Below, piece by piece: positions 1 to 8,305 of a DNA stretch of 10,169 nucleotides. Positions within the stretch are counted from its first letter, which is position 1. Each line of letters opens with the position of its first letter. The notes under the pieces were generated by a model that was given only the letters and a program-made list of their open reading frames with translations, had not been told where the DNA came from and searched no databases. A program made the translations under genes and the position numbers. The DNA comes from an uncultured Lysobacter sp. (lineage in GTDB: Bacteria > Pseudomonadota > Gammaproteobacteria > Xanthomonadales > Xanthomonadaceae), in assembly GCA_902805755.1 (NCBI GenBank), contig CADCUA010000146.1, positions 1 through 10,169 on the forward strand. Reading direction: 5' to 3'.

Positions 1-1
1 C

Positions 2-514
2 ACGCGCATGGCCGAGAAGTGGTTCCCGGAGCTGTGCGAGTCCAACAACGATGCGCGCGCGCAGTTGATGTTCGACGATGGCGTTGCGTACATGAAGAAC
101 TGCGCGCCGAACAGCGTCGACATCGTGATCGTGGATTCGACCGACCCGGTCGGCCCGGCCGAGGGGCTGTTCAACCGCGCGTTCTACGAGAGCTGCTTCG
201 CCGCGCTGCGCGAGGACGGCATCCTGGTGCAGCAGTCCGAATCGCCGCTGATGCTGATCGAGCTGATCAAGGAGATGCGCGCGGAGATGGGCAAGGCCGG
301 TTTCCGCTCGTTCCAGACCCTGCCGTTCCCGCAGCCGTGCTACCCGACCGGCTGGTGGAGCTGCACGCTGGCGCGCAAGCCGGCCGGCGAGAACTTCTCC
401 TTCCGCGAACGTGACGTACGCACGGATTCGCTGAAGTCGCTCTACTACAGTGCCGACACTCACCGGGGGGCGCAGACGCTGCCTCCGTTCGTGGCGCGCG
501 CCCTGGGCGGCTGA
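2..514 (+). CDS. speE: Spermidine synthase, C-terminal part (cut by window edge)
   Basis: The 3' part of a polyamine aminopropyltransferase, open in frame from the left edge; the true start lies outside. The family transfers the aminopropyl group of decarboxylated S-adenosylmethionine to putrescine, giving spermidine and methylthioadenosine in the cytoplasm. Visible are the DDGVAYM segment, which in this family helps bind the cofactor, and the signature IVDSTDPVGPAEGLF, whose first Asp is the expected catalytic base. The substrate-pocket stretch FPQPCYPTGWWS and the usual C-terminal end with a YYS motif also match. About 170 residues are present out of the roughly 280-290 expected of a bacterial SpeE, so only the second half of the Rossmann-type domain is seen. 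The next gene on the same strand starts about 100 bases downstream. Identification is firm; the missing N-terminus is the only gap. Confidence 0.95.
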   Translation, partial: TRMAEKWFPELCESNNDARAQLMFDDGVAYMKNCAPNSVDIVIVDSTDPVGPAEGLFNRAFYESCFAALREDGILVQQSESPLMLIELIKEMRAEMGKAGFRSFQTLPFPQPCYPTGWWSCTLARKPAGENFSFRERDVRTDSLKSLYYSADTHRGAQTLPPFVARALGG

Positions 515-528
515 TCCGGGGCTTCATT

Positions 529-546
529 CCGGCCCGCCGGGGCCGG
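529..546 (+). other. GC-rich hairpin between speE and the first cyclase gene
   Basis: The 7-bp arms CCGGCCC (529-535) and GGGCCGG (540-546) are perfectly complementary around a 4-base loop, 15 bases after the speE stop. No T-run follows (the next bases are GCTCGATTGG), so it is not a standard intrinsic terminator. It could weaken read-through or protect the speE 3' end. Nothing else is recognised in the 515-612 gap, and I see no convincing sigma-70 promoter for the cyclase genes there. Confidence 0.4.
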
Positions 547-612
547 GCTCGATTGGCGATGCGGCCAAGGCCGTTTCGCCCGTGCCCGACGCTCCTGTCC
601 CAGGCGGACCCC

Positions 613-2505
613 ATGCTGCTGTGTTGCCGCAATCGCTGGTTGTCGCTCGGACTCGCCGCGCTGGTCGCGACGGGCGCGCTCGGCATGGGCGACGCGCGTG
701 CGGCGCCATCGGCGGCAGCGTTCGACACACTGTTCAGCCATCTGGACGACGATGCCACCGTGCTGTCGCTGGAGGAGCGGCGGCGCCAGACCGTGCGGCT
801 CAAGGCGCTCGTTCCTCCCGGCGATGTGCGGCGCGATCTGCGCTACAAGATGCTGTCGTGCGTCGTCGACTTCGAGGACATGAAGGCCGGCTTCGAGTAC
901 GCGAAGGCGGCCCTTGCGCAGGCGCGGCAGGCCGGTGACCGCACTGCGCAGATCCGCCTGCAGTACTGCGAGGCCGGCTACCGCGAGACGGTGGAAACGC
1001 CGCAGACCGCGCTGGCCGGTTACGAGGCCGGCCTGGCGCTCGCGCATGCGAGCGAGGACTCGCGCATGGTGGCCGAGGGTCTGGTGCTGCGCGGCGGCAT
1101 CCGCTCGCTGCTGGGCGACCAGGCGCTGGCGCTGCTGGACTTCATGCAGGCGCAGCAGCGCTTCGATGCCGGCGGCTACCGTCATGCCGCCGACGCGAAC
1201 CTGCAGAACATCGCGATCGCGTACCGCCGCATGGGGCAATACGACCAGGCGCTGGAATACCTCAAGGCCAGTCGCGAGAACTCGCGGAAAAACAAGCGCT
1301 GGGATTTCCTGGTCCTGGACCTGCTGCAGCTGGGCTTCGTTTACGAAAGCCTGCAGCAGCCCGACCAGGCATTGGCGATGTACCGCGAGGCCGAGCAGCT
1401 CGCCAAGCGCCACACCTGGAAATACGACCTGCCGGCGGCGCACCTGGGCATCGCCGGCGCGCTGCTGATGAAGCGCAAGTACGACGAAGCGTTGCGCATG
1501 ACCGCGCAGGCGAGCCGCGAGTTCACCGCGATCGGCGACACCTCCAATTACGGAATGATCGAGCTGTATTACGGCCAGGCGCGCGCCGGCCTCGGCCAGC
1601 ACGCGGCGGCGCTCGCGCATTTCGACAATGCCGCTCGGGATTTCGAGGCCGGCGGCAACGAGCGCTATCTCGCCCTGCTCTATCCCGAGCGCGCCGCGAG
1701 TCTGGAAGCGGTGGGCCGCATGCAGGATGCGGTCGACGACACCAAGCGTTTCCTGGCCCTGCGCGAGGTGCTGCGCAAGAAGATGGGCGACCAGCGCACG
1801 ATGGTGCTGCGCTACCAGTTCGATGCCGCGCGGCGCGATGACCACAACCGCCGGCTGGAAAAGGAATCGACGCTGCGCGAGCAGCAGGTCAGCGCACTCG
1901 TCGGCGCGCGTCGCTGGCAGTGGATCGCGCTCGGCCTCGGCCTGTTGCTGATCGTGACACTCGGCGCGCTGGTATATCGCCAGGTCCGCCGCCTGCGGCG
2001 CCTGCGCGCGCTGGCGCTTACTGACGAGCTGACGGGCGTGGCGAACCGCCGCAGCATCGAGCTGTTCGGGGAGGATGCGCTGGACGAGGCGCGCCAGACC
2101 GGTTCGGCGCTGACGGCGCTCACTGTCGACATCGACCGCTTCAAATCCATCAACGACACATACGGCCACGCTACCGGTGACGAGGCGCTGATCCGTGTCG
2201 CACGCGCCTGCCAGGGCACGCTGCGCCAGTTCGATCGCATGGGCCGGGTTGGCGGCGAGGAGTTCCTCGTGCTGCTGCCCGACACCGACCTGCACGCGGC
2301 GCTTCCGATCGCCGAACGCCTGCGGCGCAGCGCCGAGGCGCTGGCGCTGGACGACCTCGTCCCCGGGCTTCGCATCACCTTGAGCATCGGTGCGGCCGCG
2401 CTGAAAGCCGAGGAAACCGACCTGGGCGACCTGACCCGCCGGGCCGACGAGGCGCTGTACCGCGCCAAGCGGCTTGGCCGCAATCGCGTCGAGGCCGGGG
2501 CGTGA
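613..2505 (+). CDS. Membrane diguanylate cyclase with periplasmic TPR-like sensor (paralog 1)
   Basis: Predicted c-di-GMP synthase of 630 residues. I chose the ATG at 613 because it gives a clean signal peptide: an Arg near the start, a hydrophobic core at residues 9-24, and a probable signal peptidase cut after ARA at 30. It also aligns the protein residue for residue with its downstream paralog. An in-frame ATG at 559 and TTG at 553 would only add an Arg/Pro-rich leader. Residues about 40-390 are helical repeats; at least four look like TPR units from about residue 197 on (for example AYRRMGQYDQALEYL). A charged, probably coiled-coil linker follows, then a transmembrane helix at about 437-457, then a GGDEF domain from about 468 to the end. 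The active site is GGEEF at 547-551. The inhibitory site RQFD at 538-541 sits exactly five residues upstream, so product inhibition is expected. The metal-binding VDIDRF and FKSINDTYGH are intact. The signal sensed is unknown. Its stop overlaps the next start. Confidence 0.93.
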   Translation: MLLCCRNRWLSLGLAALVATGALGMGDARAAPSAAAFDTLFSHLDDDATVLSLEERRRQTVRLKALVPPGDVRRDLRYKMLSCVVDFEDMKAGFEYAKAALAQARQAGDRTAQIRLQYCEAGYRETVETPQTALAGYEAGLALAHASEDSRMVAEGLVLRGGIRSLLGDQALALLDFMQAQQRFDAGGYRHAADANLQNIAIAYRRMGQYDQALEYLKASRENSRKNKRWDFLVLDLLQLGFVYESLQQPDQALAMYREAEQLAKRHTWKYDLPAAHLGIAGALLMKRKYDEALRMTAQASREFTAIGDTSNYGMIELYYGQARAGLGQHAAALAHFDNAARDFEAGGNERYLALLYPERAASLEAVGRMQDAVDDTKRFLALREVLRKKMGDQRTMVLRYQFDAARRDDHNRRLEKESTLREQQVSALVGARRWQWIALGLGLLLIVTLGALVYRQVRRLRRLRALALTDELTGVANRRSIELFGEDALDEARQTGSALTALTVDIDRFKSINDTYGHATGDEALIRVARACQGTLRQFDRMGRVGGEEFLVLLPDTDLHAALPIAERLRRSAEALALDDLVPGLRITLSIGAAALKAEETDLGDLTRRADEALYRAKRLGRNRVEAGA

Positions 2506-4481
2506 ACACCCGGCGCGGCAGATTCGCCCGTCGCGCCGTCGCGTGCGCGACGCTGTGGCTGGCCGCATGCGCGGCGAATGCTCAGGCGCCGTCGGCCGCC
2601 CGTTTCGACGCGGCGTTCGCCGCGATCGATGCCGAGCCACGCATGCACGACGACCAGGCCCTGTTCCGGGGGCAGCAGCTGGAGCGGCTGCGCAGCATGC
2701 TGCCACCGGGCGATCCGGTGCGGCAGCTGCGATACGAGGCGATGCGCTGCGGCGAAGACGTCTATACGGATGCGGCGGGCACCGCCCGGCACGCCGGACG
2801 CCTGCTCCAACAGGCGCGTCGCGCGGCCAATGCCGATGCGCAGATCCGCCTGCATTACTGCCACGGCAACGCGCTGTCGATGCAGCGCAGCGAACAGGCG
2901 GCAGTCGACGCCTACACGCGGGGCATCGAGCTGTCGCAACGCAGCGGGCGGATGCGCCTGCTCGGCGAAGGGCTGCAACTGCGTGCGTCTACCACCTCGG
3001 CACGCGGCGAGCCGGCGGCCGCGCTGCTGGATCTGATGCAGGTCCAACGCGTGTACGAGCGTGCGGGCCTGACGCGGCTCGCCGAGGGCAACGTGCTCGC
3101 ACTGGGCACCGCCTATCGCCGCATGGGCGAACACGACAAGGCGTTGCCCTACCTCAAGCGCAGCGAAAAGAGCGCACGCGAGCGCAAGGACTTGCAGACC
3201 CTGTATACCGCGCTGGTGCAGCAGGGCTACCTGCATCACGACCGCAACGATGCGGTCGCGTCCGCGCGACCGCTGGAGGAAGCGCTCCAGCTCGCCGAGC
3301 GCCACGGCTTCGTTCGTGATACGGCGATCGCGCGCATCGCACTGGCCGCCTCGCGCGTGCTGGGCGGCGAGCACGCACGCGCGCTGCACCTGCTTGCCCA
3401 GGCAGAGGCCACGCTGCAGTCACTGGGCGAGAGCTCGAACATCGACCTGCTGCTGCACCTGCGCCGTGGGCAGGCGCTGGCCGGGCTGGGCCGCCATCGC
3501 GATGCGCTCGGCCAGTACGCGCAAGTGCAGGCCGCGCTTTCGGGCAGCGATAACCTGCGCTACCGGCTGATGCTCTATCGCGCGCGCGCGGCCAGCCTCG
3601 AAGCGATGGGTCGCAACGCCGAAGCGCTGGCCGAGTACCGCGGCGTGCTGCAGGCGGAGACGGCGCTGGAGCGCATCACGCAGGGACAGCAGGAAACGCT
3701 GATGCGCCACCAGTTCAATGTCAGCCAGCGCGAGCTCGAGCATCGTCGGCTCGCCGCGGAAAAAGCGCTGCAGGAGCAGCGGCTGCAGGCGCAACTGCAG
3801 GCGCGGCGGTGGCAGCGGGCGGCCCTGGCCACGAGCATGGGGCTGCTGTTCGTGCTGGCCGCGCTCGGCATCGGCCAGCTGCGACGCAGCCGGCGCCTGC
3901 ACACGCTTGCGATGACCGATGCGCTGACCGGCGTGCCGAACCGTCGCAGCCTCGAACGTTTCGCGACCCGGGCGCTGGCGACCGCGCGCGCACGCAGCCA
4001 ACCGGTGTGCTTGCTCGCAATCGACGTTGACCGCTTCAAGGCGATCAACGACCGTTATGGCCACGCCGCGGGCGATGCCGTGCTGCGCCGGGTCGCGGGC
4101 GAATGCCAGCGTGCGCTGCGCAAGGGCGACCACCTCGGCCGCACCGGCGGCGAGGAGTTCGTCGCCGTGCTGCCGCTCACCTCGCTGGCGGCGGCGCAGC
4201 CGATCGCCCAGCGGCTGCTCGCCGCGATCGAGGCGCTGGACGTGCAGGCGCATGCGGCCGGGCTGCAGGTCACCGTCAGCATCGGCATTGCCGAATACCG
4301 CGACACCGATGACGGCTTCCGCGGCCTGGTGCGGCGCGCCGACGCGGCGCTGTATCACGCGAAGCGGAACGGACGTAACCGCATCGAATGCGATAACGGC
4401 ACGCTGACCGCGCATGCGCTCGGCACCGATGTCGAGCCGCCCGCCACTGGCCTGCCGATTCCGCAGCCGGGCACGGCCTGA
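2502..4481 (+). CDS. Membrane diguanylate cyclase with periplasmic TPR-like sensor (paralog 2)
   Basis: Second diguanylate cyclase, 659 residues, beginning at a GTG that shares four bases (GTGA) with the stop of the upstream paralog, which suggests translational coupling. The layout repeats paralog 1: export signal, helical/TPR periplasmic part (for example AYRRMGEHDKALPYL near residue 200), a Gln/Arg-rich coiled-coil-like linker, a transmembrane helix at about 438-460, and a GGDEF domain from about 468. GGEEF is at 549-553, the inhibitory site RKGD at 540-543, and IDVDRF with FKAINDRYGH are intact, so it should be active and product-inhibited. Shared landmarks include PPGD at 68-71 and AQIRL-x-YC. 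The signal region offers two cuts: a lipobox LAAC with Cys23, or signal peptidase I after AQA at 29. A Pro-rich tail of about 25 residues after the GGDEF domain is absent from paralog 1. The signal and any partner are unknown. Confidence 0.93.
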   Translation: MNTRRGRFARRAVACATLWLAACAANAQAPSAARFDAAFAAIDAEPRMHDDQALFRGQQLERLRSMLPPGDPVRQLRYEAMRCGEDVYTDAAGTARHAGRLLQQARRAANADAQIRLHYCHGNALSMQRSEQAAVDAYTRGIELSQRSGRMRLLGEGLQLRASTTSARGEPAAALLDLMQVQRVYERAGLTRLAEGNVLALGTAYRRMGEHDKALPYLKRSEKSARERKDLQTLYTALVQQGYLHHDRNDAVASARPLEEALQLAERHGFVRDTAIARIALAASRVLGGEHARALHLLAQAEATLQSLGESSNIDLLLHLRRGQALAGLGRHRDALGQYAQVQAALSGSDNLRYRLMLYRARAASLEAMGRNAEALAEYRGVLQAETALERITQGQQETLMRHQFNVSQRELEHRRLAAEKALQEQRLQAQLQARRWQRAALATSMGLLFVLAALGIGQLRRSRRLHTLAMTDALTGVPNRRSLERFATRALATARARSQPVCLLAIDVDRFKAINDRYGHAAGDAVLRRVAGECQRALRKGDHLGRTGGEEFVAVLPLTSLAAAQPIAQRLLAAIEALDVQAHAAGLQVTVSIGIAEYRDTDDGFRGLVRRADAALYHAKRNGRNRIECDNGTLTAHALGTDVEPPATGLPIPQPGTA

Positions 4482-4489
4482 GGCCGGCG

Positions 4490-4945
<456 letters not shown>

Positions 4946-5008
4946 GAGGCACGGCCCCGACCGATGGCCGCGCCGCGGCAGCCGCGCCTACCCTGCCTGC
5001 ACTGCGCC

Positions 5009-5013
5009 AAGGA
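5009..5013 (+). promoter_or_regulatory. Ribosome binding site of ubiK
   Basis: AAGGA lies 8 bases before the ATG at 5022. The reading frame is open much further upstream, so this site, with the family's usual N-terminus, decides the start. Confidence 0.7.
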
Positions 5014-5021
5014 CCCCCACC

Positions 5022-5318
5022 ATGCTCGACCTCACCCAGATTGACGAACTCGCCCGCCGCCTCAGCTCGCTCGTGCCGCCGGGCCTGCGCGGGGAGTCGG
5101 CGCAGGAGCTGCGTTCGGAGCTGCAGCAGAACTTCAAGGCGGTGCTGCAGTCGGGCCTGGGCCGGCTGGATCTGGTGACGCGCGAGGAGTTCGAGGTGCA
5201 GCGCGCGGTGCTGCTGCGCACGCGCGAGAAGCTCGAGGCCCTGCAGCGCACGGTGGCCGAACTCGAAGCACAGCAGCAGGGCGCGGCCTCGTCCGTGCCT
5301 GCACCGCCGCGCCACTGA
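5022..5318 (+). CDS. ubiK: Ubiquinone biosynthesis accessory factor UbiK (BMFP / YqiC family)
   Basis: Small acidic, helical protein of 98 residues. The N-terminal half (LDLTQIDELARRLSSLVP, then LRSELQQNFKAVLQSGLGRLDLVTREEFEVQRAVL) and the C-terminal coiled coil (LLRTREKLEALQRTVAELEAQ, about residues 63-83) match the BMFP family. Known members (E. coli YqiC/UbiK, Brucella BMFP) form trimeric coiled coils, can act on membranes, and help aerobic ubiquinone synthesis with UbiJ. The tail after residue 84 is Ala/Pro-rich and probably disordered. No signal peptide or transmembrane segment is seen, so the protein is cytosolic or peripheral on the membrane. The start is set by AAGGA 8 bases upstream. 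comM follows after 9 bases, so the two are very likely one transcript. The family call is strong; the precise ubiquinone role is carried over from homologs. Confidence 0.87.
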   Translation: MLDLTQIDELARRLSSLVPPGLRGESAQELRSELQQNFKAVLQSGLGRLDLVTREEFEVQRAVLLRTREKLEALQRTVAELEAQQQGAASSVPAPPRH

Positions 5319-5327
5319 GCCGCCGCC

Positions 5328-6845
5328 ATGAACCTGGCACTCGTGCACGCCCGTGCGCGATCGGGCGTGCACGCCCCGGCCGTGCGCGTGGAAGTCCACC
5401 TCGCCGGTGGCCTGCCGCGCATGTCGATCGTCGGCCTGCCGGAAGCGGCCGTGCGCGAGGCGAAGGATCGTGTACGCGCGGCGATCGTCTGCGCGCAGTT
5501 CGAATTCCCGGCGCGTGCGATCACCGTCAACCTGGCGCCGGCGGACCTGCCCAAGGACGGCGGCCGCTTCGACCTGGCAATCGCGCTCGGCATCCTGGCC
5601 GCGAGTGGGCAGGTGCCGCTGGATGCATTGGGTGAGTACGAATTTCTCGGCGAGCTCGCGCTGACCGGCGAGTTGCGCGCGGTCGATGGCGTACTGCCTG
5701 CCGCGCTGGCGGCTGCGCGCGAAGGCCGCAAGCTCGTCGTGCCAGCGGGCAACGGCGCGGAAGCGGCGCTCGCCGGCCATGTGGAAGCGTGGACCGCACG
5801 CACGCTGCTGGAGGTGTGCGCGATGCTCGACCGGCGCAAGCCGCTGCCGCGCGCGCAACCCGCGCCGATCGCGCCACGCAGCGAGTGCGCGCCTGATCTG
5901 GCCGATGTGCGCGGCCAGGCGCATGCGCGCCGGGCGCTGGAGATCGCCGCAGCGGGCGAACACCATCTGTTATTGGTCGGTCCACCCGGTTGCGGCAAGA
6001 CGCTGCTTGCCTCGCGACTGCCCGGATTGTTGCCCGAAGCTTCGGACGAGGAGGCACTGGAAGCAGCCGCGATCGCCTCGGTCAGCGGGCGCGGGCTGGA
6101 TACGTCGCGCTGGCGCGAGCGCCCGTTCCGTTCGCCGCACCACACCGCGAGCGCCGTGGCGTTGGTCGGCGGCGGCGCGCAGCCGCGGCCGGGCGAGATC
6201 TCGCTCGCGCATCGCGGCGTTCTGTTCCTGGACGAATTGCCCGAATGGAGCCGGCAGGCACTCGAGGTGCTGCGCGAGCCGCTCGAGTCCGGCGTGGTCA
6301 CGGTCTCGCGCGCGGCGCGCAGCTGCGAATTCCCGGCGCGGTTCCAGCTGGTCGCCGCGATGAATCCCTGCCCCTGCGGCTGGGCCGGCGACAGCAGCGG
6401 GCGCTGCCGCTGCAGCCCGGATGCGATCCGCCGCTACCGGGCACGCATTTCCGGCCCGTTGCTGGATCGCATCGACCTGCACGTGGAGGTCCCGCGCCTT
6501 CCGCCAACGGAACTACGCCCCGATGCCCCGGCCGGCGAAACGACGGCGACCGTGCGCGAGCGCGTGGTGCGTGCACGTGCGTTGCAACACGCACGCGCGG
6601 GCCGCCCGAATGCGCGGCTGTCTCCTGCCCATATGGCAGCCAGTTGCCGCCTCGAAAGCGCTGACCACGACCTGCTGGAACGCGCGGTCGAAGCACTGCA
6701 GTTATCGGCGCGCTCAATGCACCGCATCCTGCGTGTCGCGCGCACGATCGCCGACCTCGCGGGCAGCGAATCCATCGCCACCGCGCATCTGGCCGAGGCG
6801 ATCGGCTACCGCAAGATCGACCGCGGAGAGCGGCAGGCGGCATGA
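5328..6845 (+). CDS. comM: ComM / YifB family Mg-chelatase-like AAA+ ATPase
   Basis: Complete 505-residue protein, the usual family length. In Vibrio cholerae and Haemophilus, ComM is a hexameric helicase that drives branch migration as incoming single-stranded DNA is integrated during natural transformation. Domain order: an N-terminal Lon-protease-like domain (about 1-170; VEVHLAGGLPRMSIVGLPEAAV is typical), then the Mg-chelatase AAA+ core with Walker A GPPGCGKT at 218-225 and Walker B LFLDE ending at D302/E303, preceded by FRSPHHTAS. Then comes a cysteine cluster CPC (348-350) and CRC (360-362), a candidate metal site also common in the family, and a C-terminal helical domain (about 410-500; SARSMHRILRVARTIADL). 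It starts 9 bases after ubiK and so is probably translated from the same mRNA. Whether the host is naturally competent cannot be read from this window. Confidence 0.95.
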   Translation: MNLALVHARARSGVHAPAVRVEVHLAGGLPRMSIVGLPEAAVREAKDRVRAAIVCAQFEFPARAITVNLAPADLPKDGGRFDLAIALGILAASGQVPLDALGEYEFLGELALTGELRAVDGVLPAALAAAREGRKLVVPAGNGAEAALAGHVEAWTARTLLEVCAMLDRRKPLPRAQPAPIAPRSECAPDLADVRGQAHARRALEIAAAGEHHLLLVGPPGCGKTLLASRLPGLLPEASDEEALEAAAIASVSGRGLDTSRWRERPFRSPHHTASAVALVGGGAQPRPGEISLAHRGVLFLDELPEWSRQALEVLREPLESGVVTVSRAARSCEFPARFQLVAAMNPCPCGWAGDSSGRCRCSPDAIRRYRARISGPLLDRIDLHVEVPRLPPTELRPDAPAGETTATVRERVVRARALQHARAGRPNARLSPAHMAASCRLESADHDLLERAVEALQLSARSMHRILRVARTIADLAGSESIATAHLAEAIGYRKIDRGERQAA

Positions 6846-6874
6846 TCGCGGCGCCCGGCCGCGCGGTGCAGCAT

Positions 6875-6905
6875 AAAAAAGCCCGGCTTATCGCCGGGCT
6901 TTTTT
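6875..6905. terminator. Bidirectional intrinsic terminator between comM and aceA
   Basis: Six As (6875-6880), a 7-bp arm GCCCGGC (6881-6887), loop TTATC, the matching arm GCCGGGC (6893-6899), then six Ts (6900-6905). With the A/T flanks the structure is fully symmetric and works in both directions. It ends the ubiK-comM transcript 29 bases after the comM stop and the aceA transcript from the other side. Confidence 0.96.
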
Positions 6906-6913
6906 CTACTTTG

Positions 6914-6944
6914 TCCTCCAGCCCGATCATGCCGGGCCGGAGGA
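6914..6944. other. Second hairpin in the aceA 3' untranslated region
   Basis: Arms TCCTCC-A-GCCCG (6914-6925) and CGGGC-C-GGAGGA (6933-6944) pair over 11 bp with one A/C mismatch around a 7-base loop. On the - strand it begins 5 bases after the aceA stop and precedes the true terminator. No T-run follows in either direction, so it is more likely a 3' stability or RNA-binding element than a terminator. Confidence 0.6.
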
Positions 6945-6949
6945 AACCC

Positions 6950-8284
6950 TCAGGCCGCCGCCCGCGCTTCCGCCGCCGCCACCTGCCCGACCTGCGCCGC
7001 ATCACCATGGAACTGCTCTTCCTCGGTCGAGCCCTTGAGCGCGACGGTGGACGACTGCGCACCCTGGATCGTCTGCGTCACCGCATCGAAGTAGCCGGTG
7101 CCGACTTCACGCTGGTGCTTGACCGCAGTGAAGCCGCGCTCGGCCGCGGCGAACTCGCGCTCCTGCAGCTCGACGAACGCGCTCATCTGGCGGCGCGCAT
7201 AGCCGTGCGCGAGGTCGAACATGCCGTAGTTCAGTGCGTGGAAACCGGCGAGCGTGATGAACTGGAACTTGTAGCCGTAGCTCGCGATTTCCTTCTGGAA
7301 CTTCGCGATCGTCGCGTCGTCGAGGTTCTTCTTCCAGTTGAAGCTCGGCGAGCAGTTGTAGGCGAGCAGCTTGCCCGGGTATTTCGCGTGGATCGCCTCG
7401 GCGAACTTGCGCGCGAACTCGAGGTCCGGCTTGCCGGTTTCGCACCACACCAGGTCCGCGTACGGCGCGTACGCCAGGCCGCGGCTGATCGCCTGGTCCA
7501 GGCCGTTGTTGGTCTTGTAGAAGCCTTCGACGGTGCGCTCGCCGGTGCAGAACTCGCGGTCGTTGTCGTCAATATCGCTGGTGAGAAGATCAGCGGCCTC
7601 GGCATCGGTGCGCGCAACGATCAGCGTCGGCACGCCCATGACATCGGCCGCCAGGCGTGCGGCGACGAGCTTTTCGATCGCTTCGCGCGTCGGCACCAGC
7701 ACCTTGCCGCCCATGTGGCCGCACTTCTTCACCGACGCCAGCTGGTCCTCGAAATGCACGCCAGCCGCGCCCGCCTCGATCATCGCCTTCATCAGTTCGA
7801 ACGCGTTGAGCACGCCGCCGAAACCGGCTTCGGCATCGGCCACGATCGGTTGCAGGAAGTCGATGTCGCCCGTGCCTTCGGCCTGCTGGATCTGGTCGGC
7901 GCGCAGCAGCGTGTTGTTGATGCGCTTGACCACCTGCGGCACCGAGTTCGCCGGGTACAGCGACTGGTCGGGGTACATCTCACCGGCGATGTTCGCGTCG
8001 GCCGCGACCTGCCAGCCCGACAGGTAGATCGCCTTCAGGCCGGCCTTGACCTGCTGCATCGCCTGGTTGCCGGTCATCGCGCCGAGCGCGTTGACGAAGT
8101 CCTCGGTGTGCAGCGAGCTCCACAGCTTCTCGGCGCCGAGGCGCGCAAGCGAATGCTCGACATGCACGGTGCCGCGCAGGCGCACGACTTCCTCGGCCGA
8201 GTACGGGCGGGTGATGCCGGCCCAGCGGGCGTCGGTGGCCCACTGCTGGGCAAGTTGTGCGGCGGTCTGCAGGGTGGCGGTCAT
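6950..8284 (-). CDS. aceA: Isocitrate lyase
   Basis: Complete 444-residue isocitrate lyase of the proteobacterial AceA type. It splits isocitrate into succinate and glyoxylate, the first step of the glyoxylate shunt, in the cytoplasm as a Mg-dependent tetramer. The active-site loop KKCGH is at 186-190, with catalytic Cys188. SGWQVAAD (89-96), [10 protein letters not shown] around Asp150 (a Mg ligand region), and the CETGKPD and [11 protein letters not shown] segments all match. The E. coli enzyme ends at EEQF; here 19 more residues rich in Ala follow (426-444). The start at 8284 is fixed by a strong AAAGGAG six bases upstream; the frame stays open further but would run into aceB. It lies 148 bases downstream of aceB on the same strand, so co-transcription is likely, though an internal promoter cannot be excluded. 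It ends at the bidirectional terminator. Confidence 0.97.
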   Translation of the reverse strand: MTATLQTAAQLAQQWATDARWAGITRPYSAEEVVRLRGTVHVEHSLARLGAEKLWSSLHTEDFVNALGAMTGNQAMQQVKAGLKAIYLSGWQVAADANIAGEMYPDQSLYPANSVPQVVKRINNTLLRADQIQQAEGTGDIDFLQPIVADAEAGFGGVLNAFELMKAMIEAGAAGVHFEDQLASVKKCGHMGGKVLVPTREAIEKLVAARLAADVMGVPTLIVARTDAEAADLLTSDIDDNDREFCTGERTVEGFYKTNNGLDQAISRGLAYAPYADLVWCETGKPDLEFARKFAEAIHAKYPGKLLAYNCSPSFNWKKNLDDATIAKFQKEIASYGYKFQFITLAGFHALNYGMFDLAHGYARRQMSAFVELQEREFAAAERGFTAVKHQREVGTGYFDAVTQTIQGAQSSTVALKGSTEEEQFHGDAAQVGQVAAAEARAAA

Positions 8285-8290
8285 GGTGGA

Positions 8291-8305
8291 CTCCTTTGAT
8301 ATATC
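8291..8305 (-). promoter_or_regulatory. aceA ribosome binding site next to a GATATATC palindrome
   Basis: Read on the - strand, AAAGGAG (8297-8291) sits six bases before the aceA ATG and decides that start. Directly upstream, GATATATC (8298-8305) is a perfect 8-bp palindrome. It is an AT-rich island in a very GC-rich sequence and shares TGATATAT (+ strand, 8297-8304) with the aceB upstream region. Confidence 0.7.

Noticed and set aside
562..573. Inverted repeat CGGCC-AA-GGCCG
   Set aside because: The loop of two bases is too short for a stable hairpin, and such GC palindromes are expected in this composition.
553..615. Earlier TTG (553) or ATG (559) starts for the first cyclase
   Set aside because: They would put about 20 Arg/Pro-rich residues before a good signal peptide and break the residue-for-residue match with the paralog. 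They remain possible but less likely.
460..2706. A 748-codon open frame on the - strand across the first cyclase
   Set aside because: It is antisense to a gene with clear domains, has an Arg/Gln/Ala-rich composition with no recognisable motif, and is explained by the G/C third-position bias that keeps the opposite frame open.
6842..8299. A + strand frame starting at an ATGA overlap with the comM stop, resembling translational coupling
   Set aside because: It crosses a strong terminator within 65 bases and then runs antisense to aceA; the protein has no recognisable feature.
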